Position numbers and translations under genes: made by a program. The notes under the pieces were generated by a model. It searched no databases, had not been told where the DNA came from, and was given only the letters and a program-made list of their open reading frames with translations. Below, one piece after another: positions 35,039 to 46,000 of a stretch of DNA of 64,000 nucleotides (position 1 is the first letter of the stretch; each line of letters begins with the position of its first letter). The DNA is from an uncultured Granulosicoccus sp. (GTDB taxonomy: Bacteria; Pseudomonadota; Gammaproteobacteria; Granulosicoccales; Granulosicoccaceae), in NCBI GenBank assembly GCA_947495035.1, contig CANLXI010000022.1, positions 1-64,000 of the forward strand, in the 5' to 3' direction.

Positions 35039-38000
35039 TCATTCCACCACCGTATCGAACTGCACTTCACCGCCTGCACCCGGGGCGAGCGAGCCGTCAA
35101 AGGACCACTGGATGTTTCCGAAGTAGCCGCTCTGGTTGCTGACAGGTGACGGTGACAGCAGGGAACAGCCCGTGAGTGTGACAGGCAGTGACCCCGGGCA
35201 ACTGATGGCAGAATTCAACAGGGAAAAGGCGGGAGTTCCGTCGTTGATACGCAGTTCGGTCAATGGGCCAGTACCGGTATTTTCAAAGCGTATGATATAG
35301 CGCAATACATCACCGGGCAGCGCGTTACCCCCGATGGCGCTCTCTCCACTGCCTTGGGTGACATTGACGACCACCTTGCGCAATACAAGTTTGCCACTGG
35401 CGCTGCCGCTGACCGGGATGGCATCATTGACGCGCTGATCGCTGACGATACCGTGACCATTGGCAATGGGGTCACTGAACACCGACGTCGCCACCAGTCC
35501 ATGCGTTGCCAATGCACCGGAGGGAGCATTGGCAGGCACCGAAACCTTGACCAGCAGGCAGAGTACCGACACGCCATCGGCTGACACGGCGGTGGCACCC
35601 GTCAGCAACGTATCGCCACTGCCCGCCTGGCCGTCGCAGTCGTTGTCGCGGTAGAGCGTACGTGTCCAGCCATCGTCAGCAGGGTCATTGACGCTATCGA
35701 CAAAGGCGAAGCTGACACTGGCGCTGCTGTCTGCACGAAATACATGCGCCAGGGTGACGGCAGAACCCGCTGTGGTGCTGGCGGTCTGATCCGGCTCGAG
35801 AATCGGCTCTTTGATCAGCCCGAAATTCAGGCCGCTGTAGTCAGTGGCAGAAGCCGGCGTAAAGGACAGTTCACCATCGGTGACAACAGGGTTGCTGGAA
35901 CCACTGTCCCCGCTGCTCTCGCTGATGAGGAGGTAGCCGTCTGGAGGCATCATGTGAATGGTGATCGGATCATCGGGCGGGACATCCAGGGTGAAACTGC
36001 CATCGGCTGCCGTCAGAACGCTTGTCAGCACCGCGTCACCGTCAAGCGGGTCGAGTGCTCGTACGTCGATTCCGCCGTAACCTTGTTCGCCACCATTGAC
36101 AAGTCCATCGTGTGGGGTTCCCCCGGAACGGCCGTTATCGACGAATACGCGACCGGACACCGAGTCGGTGAAAGAGATGGTGAACTGACTCGGGTCATTT
36201 TCGTCGGAATCTCCGCCGCCAGCGATATCTTCCGTCGGATCTCCGTCATTGTCGGCATCCGGATTGGTACCATCATCCGACAGGTCCACCACACGGGTGC
36301 CGATCGGGCTGTCACCACCGGCATTGGCCTGATTGCTGTAGACGCCCATGCCGCTGCCCAGATCGGCGGCGTTGGTGACCGTGACTTCGATCCGTATACG
36401 CGCCATGGCACCGACCACCAGTGTATTGTTGGCGGACGTGTCCAGTATGCCCGTCTGCGCACCGCTGCCCGTGAACCCGGCGTTCAGGGTCAGGGTACCG
36501 GGATCGGTGATGAAGACAGGGGCTGCGCTGACTGTGTAATTGCCCGCTCCGAACACCGCATCCAGATCATCGGTGAGTGTCACGTCACTCAGGTCGGATG
36601 CTCCGGGGTTTTCCAGCACCAGGTCAAAGGTCACGACCGTGCCATTCACGGCGGCAGCCTTTGCAGCACCGATCAATGGTCTGCCAAGGACGGTGATGGG
36701 CGTTGGGTCGGCGAATGGTCCAGTATCAGGCAGATCCGACAATAGTGTCGTGCCGAGATCGAACGGCAGGTTGCTGAGCAATGCCTGGTTGGTGACAATC
36801 CCTGCGGGGAAATCGTTCGCGAATTGCACGTCGATACTGATTTCATCGACAGAATTGGCCGGAAGCACGAGGCCCGACAGGGTCAGTTCCCCGATGCCAT
36901 CGTAGGCATTGGCAGAGCCGCCCAGAGGGTTCTGCAGGCTGCCGCCGACGTAGCTACGTCCATCCACCAGTGTATCGCTCAGATCGAAACTCAGTGCGGC
37001 ATTGGTCTGGTTGACGATGCTGAACACATAGGTGGCCGTGTGACCGGCCTCTACCTGCGGTGTTGTTACCGTTTTCTCGAAATCCACTCCGTAGTTGCAG
37101 CTTGCCCCATCGTGCAGTGTGGCAGCGCTGCCATTGGCGACGAAGCTGGTGGCGCCGGTATTCAGGTCGACTTGATAAAAGGTTCCATCGTCGGTGCGCA
37201 TGTACAGGTCGTTGCGACTGTCGAAGAACAGGCTGCCGACTTCACCGGCAAAGCTCCCGCCGATGTCATTGACTGCGCCGCTGTCCGGGTCGATGGTCAC
37301 CAGCCCGCCAGATGTCTCGTAGGCGTAGATGGTGCCGTCTTCATGCACCGCGATGTCCTGGATGTCACGGCCATGCGTCGCCCGAGCCATGACCAGAGTA
37401 GGGAAGGTGGTCACATCCACTGTCATGATCTGCGACCGTTCGTCCAGGGGGGAGGTACCGCCGGCGTCGGTGATGATGTAGAACAAGCCATCCTCATCAA
37501 AGGCACCACCGCGAAATCGTGTATTGATGGTAGGCATGTAGGCCAGTGTCGGGCCGGGTTCCGCGATGGCCAGGTCGGTGATGGCACCATTGCTGTCGAT
37601 GCGCAGCAGGGTGCCGGTCAGCGAGCTGCCAGGCGTCGAGTCCGTGACGATGGCATACAGGTAGTTGTCAACCGAGTTGTAGCCGAGCGCATTGAAGGCA
37701 TAGCCTGACGTCGGTGCATAGCCGGAGCCCGAAAACTCCTCCAGTACGTAAGTGTCGCTGTCACGATTGACACGGTAAAGTCTTGTCGACAGGCTGCTGC
37801 CCGCGTCGACATAAAATGTACTGCCGCACTCGAAGGGCGGTCCGGACGCTGCAGGCACCACCGTCAGGGTTGCGGTATTGCTCGCAGGTCCGATGCCTGC
37901 CTGCAGAGAGCCAACCCCGCTGGTGGTGTTCGGGTAACTTCCCGGAAGGCTCGACTGCACATCGATCTCTATCGTGCAGACACCGCTGGCTGGCAGAGTG

Positions 38001-39802
38001 CCATTGATGATGTCGTAATCGGATCCGAATTGCACAGTCGTGGGACCGGGTGTGAAACCGGTACAACCGGTGCCACTGACACGCACAGGCGTGGGCAGTT
38101 CCGCCAGCACCAGGCCGGTTGGCAATGTATCGGTGAAATTGATACCGGTAAGAGGAGTGGCACCGTTATTGGTGATCTCGAAACTCATGGTGGAGGTTGA
38201 ACCCACGGTCACCGTCTCAGGGGTGAATGACTTGGAGATCGATGGCCGGGCTTCATCGCTTTCAACAATGGATACGGCAATCGGCTCGGGTGACACACTG
38301 TCGCCATAGGCGTAGGTATCGATGTAGGCCGCATTGCCGAAACTGCTACTCGAGAATACCCCCCAGTTGTGATCCGCGTCGTAGGTGCCGCTGACATTGA
38401 AGGCATCCGGTTCTGATCCGTTCATGACGGTGTAATCGTCCCAGTAATTGAGCGTGGGAATACTGGAAAGCGACGAAATGGCCTCCTTGATCTTCAGACC
38501 GACACTGTTGGGTCCGCCGCTGGTTTCCACGTCGGCCGAGACGAAATGAAACTCACCGGCACGCAAGGTCATTCGCGATGAATAGCTGCCAACGGTCATG
38601 GCTACACCGTTGTTGTCGGTGCCGTCCCAGTTCACCAGGTTTTCCCCGAAGACGGCGTTGCCGCGCAGGAATATATCGCCAATGCCATAGAGGCCGTCCG
38701 GTCCTCCACCGGCACCGTCATCTATGTCGATGATGATTTCGTAGACGGCGCTGGACGTCGTGTTGGTCGTGAAATGGAATGTGCCATAATCCTGGTTGCC
38801 CGTCGTGTCTCCGGGGGAGATGGTGGCATCGGTACCATCCGAATCGATGAAATAGTAGTTGCTCACGATCAGCGAATTGACAGGTCGCGGAAAGCTCTTT
38901 GCAGGATAGGCGACGTAGATCGGGTACAGGGCGCTGACTGAATTGTCCGTGTAAGGTACGCTGATTCCTGCCACGATGTCGCCTGCGGCATTGGGGCTGT
39001 CAACACCGATATCATTGGCCTTCAGTGAGTAGACATACCCCGCGAAGTTGTTCAGATCCAGTTCCCAGATGTAGTAGGTGCCGGAGAAACCGCCATCGGA
39101 AACGACGAACAGATCTGCATCGGTGGATACGGATTCAACGAAATCACCGGCATTGAACTTCCAGAAGGTCGACCACAGGCGGCCACCATTGGCGCGTGGA
39201 TCGATCGTGTCCGAGCTGCTGCCCGTGACGGTGATGTCAACACGATTCATGATCGAATTGTCAAGGTTGTACAGACGAACTTCATAGGTGCCCGATGTAC
39301 TGGCTTGATACTGGAACGGGTTGGTGATCGCAGGGTCGAATGTTGTATTGAAGTCGTCTGCGCAATCAAGGTTCTGCTGATTTGCCGTGCGGCTTGCAGG
39401 GGCATGAACAAGGGCGCCCAGGGGGTTGTAGATCTGAACAACGACCCGGTCGTTGTTGGTGACGCCGCAGGCGTGGATATTGATGAATTCACCGGCTGCC
39501 AGGATGTCGACATACAGTCTGTTCGAGCCATCGTTCAGATTGGTATTTGCCAGAGGTTGATCATGTGTGACTCCCTCGAACAGACCGAGCTGCCACGAAC
39601 CTTCGGCCAGGGCGCTGCCCACAGGCAGCAGCACAGAGACCAGCAACAGAAAGACATACTGCCTGAAGTATCGAACGACTCTCGGCATACCTGCGGGCAA
39701 GGCGCGCCTGGCTGTTGATGCAGTACTGCGCTCGGCAGGCGTCCCGTTCCCCTGGAAGGGATTTGCGTGAATCATGGCAGTGTCATTACCGGCGGTCGCC
39801 AT
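35039..39802 (-). CDS. Large exported DUF11 / SdrD-B-like surface protein
   Basis: A protein of up to 1587 residues. The signal peptide ends near residue 66 if translation starts at 39802 (three bases after the previous stop); the ATGs at 39775 and 39688 are also possible, the last giving the most ordinary signal. The N-terminal 450 residues form a beta-rich domain. DUF11-like repeats follow (SISKSFTPETVTVGSTSTMS near 519, DFEKTVTTPQVEAGHTATYV), with a propeller-like insert (LYRVNRDSDTYVLEEFSGSG), an SdrD-B domain (SGRVFVDNGRSGGTPHDG near 1212), and a C-terminal DUF11 module ending in FDTVVE. It is the last gene of the 18-kb operon. A structural surface role is inferred. Confidence 0.85.
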   Translation of the reverse strand: MATAGNDTAMIHANPFQGNGTPAERSTASTARRALPAGMPRVVRYFRQYVFLLLVSVLLPVGSALAEGSWQLGLFEGVTHDQPLANTNLNDGSNRLYVDILAAGEFINIHACGVTNNDRVVVQIYNPLGALVHAPASRTANQQNLDCADDFNTTFDPAITNPFQYQASTSGTYEVRLYNLDNSIMNRVDITVTGSSSDTIDPRANGGRLWSTFWKFNAGDFVESVSTDADLFVVSDGGFSGTYYIWELDLNNFAGYVYSLKANDIGVDSPNAAGDIVAGISVPYTDNSVSALYPIYVAYPAKSFPRPVNSLIVSNYYFIDSDGTDATISPGDTTGNQDYGTFHFTTNTTSSAVYEIIIDIDDGAGGGPDGLYGIGDIFLRGNAVFGENLVNWDGTDNNGVAMTVGSYSSRMTLRAGEFHFVSADVETSGGPNSVGLKIKEAISSLSSIPTLNYWDDYTVMNGSEPDAFNVSGTYDADHNWGVFSSSSFGNAAYIDTYAYGDSVSPEPIAVSIVESDEARPSISKSFTPETVTVGSTSTMSFEITNNGATPLTGINFTDTLPTGLVLAELPTPVRVSGTGCTGFTPGPTTVQFGSDYDIINGTLPASGVCTIEIDVQSSLPGSYPNTTSGVGSLQAGIGPASNTATLTVVPAASGPPFECGSTFYVDAGSSLSTRLYRVNRDSDTYVLEEFSGSGYAPTSGYAFNALGYNSVDNYLYAIVTDSTPGSSLTGTLLRIDSNGAITDLAIAEPGPTLAYMPTINTRFRGGAFDEDGLFYIITDAGGTSPLDERSQIMTVDVTTFPTLVMARATHGRDIQDIAVHEDGTIYAYETSGGLVTIDPDSGAVNDIGGSFAGEVGSLFFDSRNDLYMRTDDGTFYQVDLNTGATSFVANGSAATLHDGASCNYGVDFEKTVTTPQVEAGHTATYVFSIVNQTNAALSFDLSDTLVDGRSYVGGSLQNPLGGSANAYDGIGELTLSGLVLPANSVDEISIDVQFANDFPAGIVTNQALLSNLPFDLGTTLLSDLPDTGPFADPTPITVLGRPLIGAAKAAAVNGTVVTFDLVLENPGASDLSDVTLTDDLDAVFGAGNYTVSAAPVFITDPGTLTLNAGFTGSGAQTGILDTSANNTLVVGAMARIRIEVTVTNAADLGSGMGVYSNQANAGGDSPIGTRVVDLSDDGTNPDADNDGDPTEDIAGGGDSDENDPSQFTISFTDSVSGRVFVDNGRSGGTPHDGLVNGGEQGYGGIDVRALDPLDGDAVLTSVLTAADGSFTLDVPPDDPITIHMMPPDGYLLISESSGDSGSSNPVVTDGELSFTPASATDYSGLNFGLIKEPILEPDQTASTTAGSAVTLAHVFRADSSASVSFAFVDSVNDPADDGWTRTLYRDNDCDGQAGSGDTLLTGATAVSADGVSVLCLLVKVSVPANAPSGALATHGLVATSVFSDPIANGHGIVSDQRVNDAIPVSGSASGKLVLRKVVVNVTQGSGESAIGGNALPGDVLRYIIRFENTGTGPLTELRINDGTPAFSLLNSAISCPGSLPVTLTGCSLLSPSPVSNQSGYFGNIQWSFDGSLAPGAGGEVQFDTVVE

Positions 39803-39805
39803 GCG

Positions 39806-42490
39806 TCACTCGATCAGAACGGTAAAGATGAGTTGCACACTTTCGCCTGGTGCAACCGTTGCGACCTCGCCGGTAATCAGCCCGGTGCCGCCTGCGGCTG
39901 GTTCGGTAATCGTGCAGGCAGCTGCCGAGCACACGGCAGAGGAGTGATAGAGGGTGAACGCCGGTGTCGCATCCTGAATGATGGCGTTGTAGACGGGTTC
40001 CACCCCGGCGTTGGTCGCCGTGAGGCGATACTGCACGCAATTGTTCCCCGGTTCCACGGCGAAGGGCTGGCGGGTATGGGGGCCTTCAAGTACGCCATCG
40101 CAGCCGAGGTCGGGCGCCTGCTCCTTGACGATACCGATGTCACCGGCATCGACCAGGGTGACATCGTTCACCGCGATGCTATCCGCTCCACTGTTCCAGC
40201 TGGCCTGCAGACGTGTAGTGTTGCGTGAACCAGGGCTCGCCGTGCCAGGCGCCGTAACCTTGACGAAAAACACCCTTGTCGTATTGGCCGACAATGCAGC
40301 AATGCTGTCGATCAGGGTGTCTGCGGCATCGAACTCACCATTATCGTTGCTGTCCTCGTGAATCGATGAGCTCCAGCCTTCCGCCGCCAGTGTGTCGACA
40401 CTCGACAGCTCGATTGCATTGATGGTGGCATTTCCCACATTCTTCAATTGGTGGGTATAGACGATCGCCCCACCGGGCTCGAGCTGGCCATTGCCATTCG
40501 GTTCCAGCATCAGAGCGGCTGCGTCCTTGACTGACACGGCATCGTGCAGAACGTCGAGTGCCCCGGTGGCAGGAGATCGAATTCTGAAGTACAGACTGAC
40601 ATCACCGGGCGCCTGCCCGGCAGGTACACGGACATCGGCGAGCATGCGCGCCGAGGCGCTTGCGGCGATGTTGCCCGTACTGGATATGACGGAACCATCC
40701 TCGGCAAGAAAGCTGACGGTCCAGTCCGGGGGCAGCGTCACTGTGGCAAAGCTCGGATCGGTACTGACAGCCAGATCGTAACTATCGTCACTGCTGCCGA
40801 TATTGGCAGCATGCAGGGTGAATCGCGTGCTTGCTCCGGGGGCTACTGAGTGGTTCAGCTGAGCCGTGGCTTCCGGCCCGGCACCTTCGCCCAATGCGCC
40901 TGGTTCGCCGGCTGGTGCATCATTGGTCAGGTCCACCGAACTGGGCAGAATCTGATCCAGATGATCAGTGACATCGTTGGTGACACCCGGGTCCGTGGTG
41001 GACCGGGCACGCTTGCTGACATCAAACCCGGCCCCCGCGTTATCGCCGTGGACGGTCGGGGGCAAACCAGCCCTGAGAACAACGCGGTAGCTGCTGCCGG
41101 CTTTCAGCGGGCCGGTATCGGGTATGCCGTTGCCACTGCTGTCGACGAGGGGGGTGAGTCCATCGGCCTGAAAAAGCTGGAAAGACGTGCCCGTTGGAAA
41201 TGTCGAACCGGCGCTGTCGATGATGATATCGATGATGTCGCTGCCGTTTCCCGTATTCCATATGATATTGTCAAATGCAACCGAGGCACCTTGATAGGCA
41301 CTGTTCTGCACGACCGGTTCTGCCGTGCCATCCGCAGCGTTTGCCACGGAGCCGTTGGCAACGATGGCAACCTGCTGTGCAACCCGAAAGGCCACACTGT
41401 TGGAGTAGACACGAGCAGTTGTACCGGTGCCATCGTCGAACTCGAACTCAGCGGTATTGATCAGTTCGGAGCTGGCCAGGCCGGCATCGATATCGACGTC
41501 GAATGTCAATGTGCCGCTCTCACCGGGCCCGATCTCGTTCAGGATGGCCGTTACCTGATTCGCACTGCTGCTGTCGCTGTCCTGCCAGGCTTCTGCCAGG
41601 CCTGTGCAGCCCGCCTGGTAGGCACAGTATCGAATGGTATCCGGGGCAGTGCCCTGGGAATCGAGGGCATCTGCATCACTGAGCACCAGGGATCCCGTGA
41701 CACTCCAGCGAGCGGAACCGGCGATGTAGCTCATCCCCGCCGGCAGTGCGTCTACCAGTGTGACGTCCGACGCACTGGAGTCGCTGTCGTTGCGATAACT
41801 CAATGTGACGGTGAAGGGGCCATCGGGTGAATCGCCACCGAGCGTACTCAACGATTTCACCACGTCGATCAATGCGGCATTGCTGACCGTTGCGGTATCC
41901 GTATTCGATTGGCTCTGGAGTGCATCGAACGTGCTGCTGGCGACAATGTCGATACGTCCCGAGTCCGTTGCACCGGCCGTGCCCGGAACGGTTGCGACTA
42001 CCACGAAGTGGAAGGACTCCCCGGCTGCCAGCGTCGGAGAGAGCGTGAGTGCCACTGCATCATCAGCCACGCCGTTCTGGTCGATGTCGGCGAACATCGC
42101 CATGGAGCTGAAGTCGAATTGATCGCCGACGGCGCTATCGCTGGCGGACAGGGAAAACGTATCATCGCCGTTTCCGGTGTTGGTCAATACATGCGGAAAG
42201 GTCACCTCGCCACCGCTGTCGATGAGTTTGCTCTGATCCTGAGTCAACTGGACGCCGGCGGCCTGCTGGACAACCGTCTCGAGAATATTCGAGGTCGTGA
42301 ATCTTTCCACTCCGCTGGCGTCACGATAGGTGGCGCTGGCCTGATTGCGTATCACACTGCCTGCGGCGGTCGCCGCGTGGACGGAGGAGGCTGCCTGTAG
42401 CAGCAAGGCAGGCACGAGCAGCAGCAAAGCGCTCAGGCGCAGCCGTGCCCATCGAGGCGAGAACATCCGGGCGAACGACTCAGTCTTCAT
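39806..42490 (-). CDS. Exported DUF11-like repeat protein, 894 residues
   Basis: An 894-residue protein with a long signal peptide (MKTESFARMFSPRWARLRLS then a hydrophobic stretch, ending SSVHA). The mature N terminus carries the module shared with two other proteins of the operon (GSVIRNQASATYRDASG, then HVLTNTGNGDDTFSLSASD). Several DUF11-like beta-modules follow (VVKSLSTLGGDSPDGPFTVT, LMLEPNGNGQLEPGGAIVYT), with Asp/Asn-rich turns such as DQNGVADD and DSNDNGEFDAAD that could bind calcium. The C terminus is a strand ending in FTVLIE. The start at 42490 overlaps the OmpA-like gene by 11 bases; ATG 42466 is an alternative. Confidence 0.87.
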   Translation of the reverse strand: MKTESFARMFSPRWARLRLSALLLLVPALLLQAASSVHAATAAGSVIRNQASATYRDASGVERFTTSNILETVVQQAAGVQLTQDQSKLIDSGGEVTFPHVLTNTGNGDDTFSLSASDSAVGDQFDFSSMAMFADIDQNGVADDAVALTLSPTLAAGESFHFVVVATVPGTAGATDSGRIDIVASSTFDALQSQSNTDTATVSNAALIDVVKSLSTLGGDSPDGPFTVTLSYRNDSDSSASDVTLVDALPAGMSYIAGSARWSVTGSLVLSDADALDSQGTAPDTIRYCAYQAGCTGLAEAWQDSDSSSANQVTAILNEIGPGESGTLTFDVDIDAGLASSELINTAEFEFDDGTGTTARVYSNSVAFRVAQQVAIVANGSVANAADGTAEPVVQNSAYQGASVAFDNIIWNTGNGSDIIDIIIDSAGSTFPTGTSFQLFQADGLTPLVDSSGNGIPDTGPLKAGSSYRVVLRAGLPPTVHGDNAGAGFDVSKRARSTTDPGVTNDVTDHLDQILPSSVDLTNDAPAGEPGALGEGAGPEATAQLNHSVAPGASTRFTLHAANIGSSDDSYDLAVSTDPSFATVTLPPDWTVSFLAEDGSVISSTGNIAASASARMLADVRVPAGQAPGDVSLYFRIRSPATGALDVLHDAVSVKDAAALMLEPNGNGQLEPGGAIVYTHQLKNVGNATINAIELSSVDTLAAEGWSSSIHEDSNDNGEFDAADTLIDSIAALSANTTRVFFVKVTAPGTASPGSRNTTRLQASWNSGADSIAVNDVTLVDAGDIGIVKEQAPDLGCDGVLEGPHTRQPFAVEPGNNCVQYRLTATNAGVEPVYNAIIQDATPAFTLYHSSAVCSAAACTITEPAAGGTGLITGEVATVAPGESVQLIFTVLIE

Positions 42491-43046
42491 CGGGAGCCGT
42501 GACCGTGAGGGCAAGTGGGTTGCCGTTCACGTCCAGAAGCATCAGTTCGACACGGCGGTTCTCGGGCACTCGCGCTTCCGGTCCTGCCAGCTTCAATGGC
42601 AATCCTTCGCCCAGAGGCACCTTGTCCATCCGGCCGGAGTCGATGCCCTGAGAACGCAGGTAGTCCACCACGACCTGAACACGTCGTGCGGCCAGTCTTG
42701 CATTGAATGCACGAGCTCCGCTGGCGTCGGTGAAGCCGCGCACGCTGACGCGAAGTTCGGGATAGCGATGCAGCACGAAGACATCCCGATCAAGTCGGTC
42801 TCGGGAGGCTGTACTCAGTACGTCCTGTTCAATGTCGAAGCGGACGACTGGCTCCCATATCAGCGCTTCATTTCTGGATTCCTTTCTGGCGATCTCATGG
42901 ACCACGAGTTCACCGCTGGGCACCTGCTCCAACGCAACGCGACAGGATTGCTTGTCATATTGTGCGTAGAGTTCCTCGGTGGTGGCGCAGCCATGCATGC
43001 CGGGCAGGACCGATAGCAGGAGCATTGGCAAGAACGATCTTTTCAT
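42480..43046 (-). CDS. OmpA-like peptidoglycan-associated protein
   Basis: A 188-residue envelope protein. A hydrophobic N terminus (SFLPMLLLSVLPGMHGC) with Cys20 suggests a lipoprotein, although M-H-G-C is a poor lipobox. The C-terminal half is an OmpA-C domain: DVFVLHRYPELRVSVRGFTD, the ARRVQVVVDYL helix, and the NRRVEL motif that binds peptidoglycan. GAGGAAA lies before the ATG, 13 bases after the upstream stop. Within the operon it probably links the outer-membrane complex to the cell wall. Confidence 0.88.
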   Translation of the reverse strand: MKRSFLPMLLLSVLPGMHGCATTEELYAQYDKQSCRVALEQVPSGELVVHEIARKESRNEALIWEPVVRFDIEQDVLSTASRDRLDRDVFVLHRYPELRVSVRGFTDASGARAFNARLAARRVQVVVDYLRSQGIDSGRMDKVPLGEGLPLKLAGPEARVPENRRVELMLLDVNGNPLALTVTAPDED

Positions 43047-43059
43047 GCTGTGTGTTTCC

Positions 43060-46000
43060 TCATTCCTGCAGCCACCTGAAAGCCTTGTCATCGAACTTGT
43101 AACGCATCCCGAGCCGGATGCCGCGAGCGTCATAGCCCTCCGGATCGAGATCCTCTTCGCGAAAGCCGATGAAGTTGTAACCGATATGCAGTTGCAGATT
43201 GCGTTCCAGCAGGTAGGACAGGGCGGCACCGAAGGAATGTCGTCTGCTACGCCGACCCGTGATCAAGGCGCCGGTACGCAGATCGACATTCCAGCGACGA
43301 TCGATGTCCCAACTGGCACGGATATCTGCAACCCCGGCAGCCGTCGAGTAGTCTTCGCGTTTCAGGAAGGCGTTCTGCTGTTTGGCACCCAGGCGTCCGC
43401 TGAGAATCAGACGAGGGCCTATCTGGACGTTCTGATGGGTGGACAGTACATGGACATCCCTGTCGCGCGTATCGTCTTCGGCGCGTTCCACTTTCCAGGT
43501 GTACTGAAACAGCATGTGGTGACGGTTATCCAGCCTGGGACGACGTGCCAGACTCGCCGTGAAGGCGTGTCTGAGATCCATCTGACCGATGTCCGAGGTC
43601 TGGCGGGTGAAATCCTCGCGCAGCAGAGCAGTCCAGTTGAGGTCGAGGCGTGCCGCATAGCTGAGTCGCAGGCCGATATAGTCGCTGGCCGTTGCCTTGC
43701 GGTATTCTGCCCGGCCGGTGAGTTTGGCGTTCCGGTTGCGAAGGTCTGTCGCGCCGAGAGATACGGCAACGCCGTCACTGCTGTTGTCTCCGCTCAGGGT
43801 ATCAACGACTTCGATGGACGGTGAGATCGTGACACCGGGAGTGATCTCGTAGTTTCCCCGCACGCCACTGCCGGTCTCCAGGTCACGGCTGTCGATACCA
43901 CCACGCAGGCGGTATTCGGAATACAGCCGAGTACTGGGAATGATGTCCGATTCTCCGCCAATGGCGAAGGATTCGGTGTTGCGAGTGCCGCCTGAGGTCG
44001 TGAAATCGTAGATACCGTTCTGACGCTCGTAGCGGGCGTACAGATGCGCATGATCGTGTACCTGCAATTTGCCGGAAAAGCCGAGACGATTGCGTGACAT
44101 GCGTCCGATGTCCTGCTCGTATTCCAGGCTGGCAGAACCTGCTCTGTTGCCCAGATGAAAGCGTCGTTCAACGCCGCTGATCGCCGTGTTGAAGCGCTCT
44201 GATGAACTTGATGTGCGCTGGCGAATATGCCGGGTACCGCCGCGCAGCGTCCAGTCACCCATGGACTTTCGCAATGTGATGCCAATGGCGCTGCGCAATT
44301 CCCGGTTGGATAATGATTGACTGTGAGTGCCTTCCATATCGGCCCGCAGGGAGTCACTGAGTTGCTGACGGTGATCGATGCGCAGTTCCTGTCTGCCCGC
44401 GGCAATACCTGCTCCCGGGTTGGTGAAGTTCTCGTCGGCATGTGCCAGCGTCACCGAGGTGCGTCGTTCGAACTGGCGAGATCCCCAGGTGCGTTCGACC
44501 GAGATTCGTTTTGCCGTACCCGGGCCACGCTCATCACTGTGGGTCATGCGCGCAAGGCCGACGCTGATGTCGGTATTCTCATCGGGGCGGTAGTCGATGT
44601 AAGCACCGCTGAGAACACTGCTGTCGTCCGGATTGCGGTCATCGGTATGGCTGATCCCTGCCAGCAAGGAGTCACTCAGTGCGTGCTGCACTCGAACACC
44701 AGCGACGGTATGGGACTCCCCGCCGCTTTCCAGGTCATAGCTCACACGGGCATAGACCGGATTCAGTTCCTCGTCAAAGCTGGGGATCGGTCGGTCGAAT
44801 GTCAGCTGACCGCTGATGGAGTCCAGTACATAGTCCCCGAAGCGTGTCAGGCGTTGCGCCGAAAGCACCAGTCCCGGGTTTTCCCGGTCGCGCACGATCA
44901 GTTCGACCACTTCACTGTTGGGGACGATCGGCGCTGCTCGGAGGCGAAACAGCATGGCCGTACCGTTACCGCGGATTTCTTCGGAGCTGCGGGTGTCCTC
45001 GGGCCGTGCCGCAAACAGCTGAATGCGTGTATTGCCATTGTGGTATTGACTGTTGAAGCCGGTCATGACCCGTTGCACACGAGCCAGATCACCAACATCG
45101 GAATTGGCATCGGTCAGATAGTCACCCCACATGACACTGTTCTTGCCGCGCTCGAGTCTGGCGTAGAGTCTGGAACGACTCTGTGCTTCGTAACCGCGTA
45201 TCGAGGCGTCTCCGTGGATGGGATAGTGTGCGTTCGGGTTGATATCACGCAGCAGATCGGTTTCTTCATCCTTGTCGGAGTCATAGGCCAGGGTCAATTG
45301 AGCGTTACCCTTGACACGTCCCTTGAGAAACATCGACAGACTGGCGTCCACCGAATCCTCATCATCGAGCCCATCTGCCTGATCAGTCGGCGTAAAGCCA
45401 TGGCCCGTGATGCTGCCCGAGTTCACGCCCAGTTCCAGCAGACCGATACCGAACAGCGGGCGCAACGCAGCCACCTGGTAGACACGCATCTCGGCTGCCA
45501 TGTCATTGGCCTGGGCACGAACGATGACAGTCCCGGTGAATTCGGAACTTCTGAGGTGGGCCACACCGCGACCATTGACTACCCGTATCTGATGGCCCGG
45601 CTCGTTATCCTGAATGTCCTCCTCCAGCCAGTTGTTCTGCCGGGACCCGTTGGCTGACAGCGTGACAAAATGAATGCCCTGAGCCGGGTAGTCGTTATCG
45701 TCGAGAATGTTGATATCGATTGGTAGAAGGGTACGACCGCCGTCGGCAGGCAATGTATCCTGGCGCGCTCGCAGCACCATCCGTGTACCCATTGTCGGGC
45801 GCTTGAATTGCTTGCGTGCCAGAATTCGCGTATTGCCGAAGCTGTCGGTGCCGCGCACTTCCAGCCGGTTCAGACCAGATCGCAGGGTCACGCCGTACCA
45901 GGCTACGATCTGGGCCGAGGCGCTGCGATTCTCGATGCGCTCACCAATCTGCGATTCGTCAACGGGTTTGCCGTTGACGAACAGCATCGGGACAACGCCT

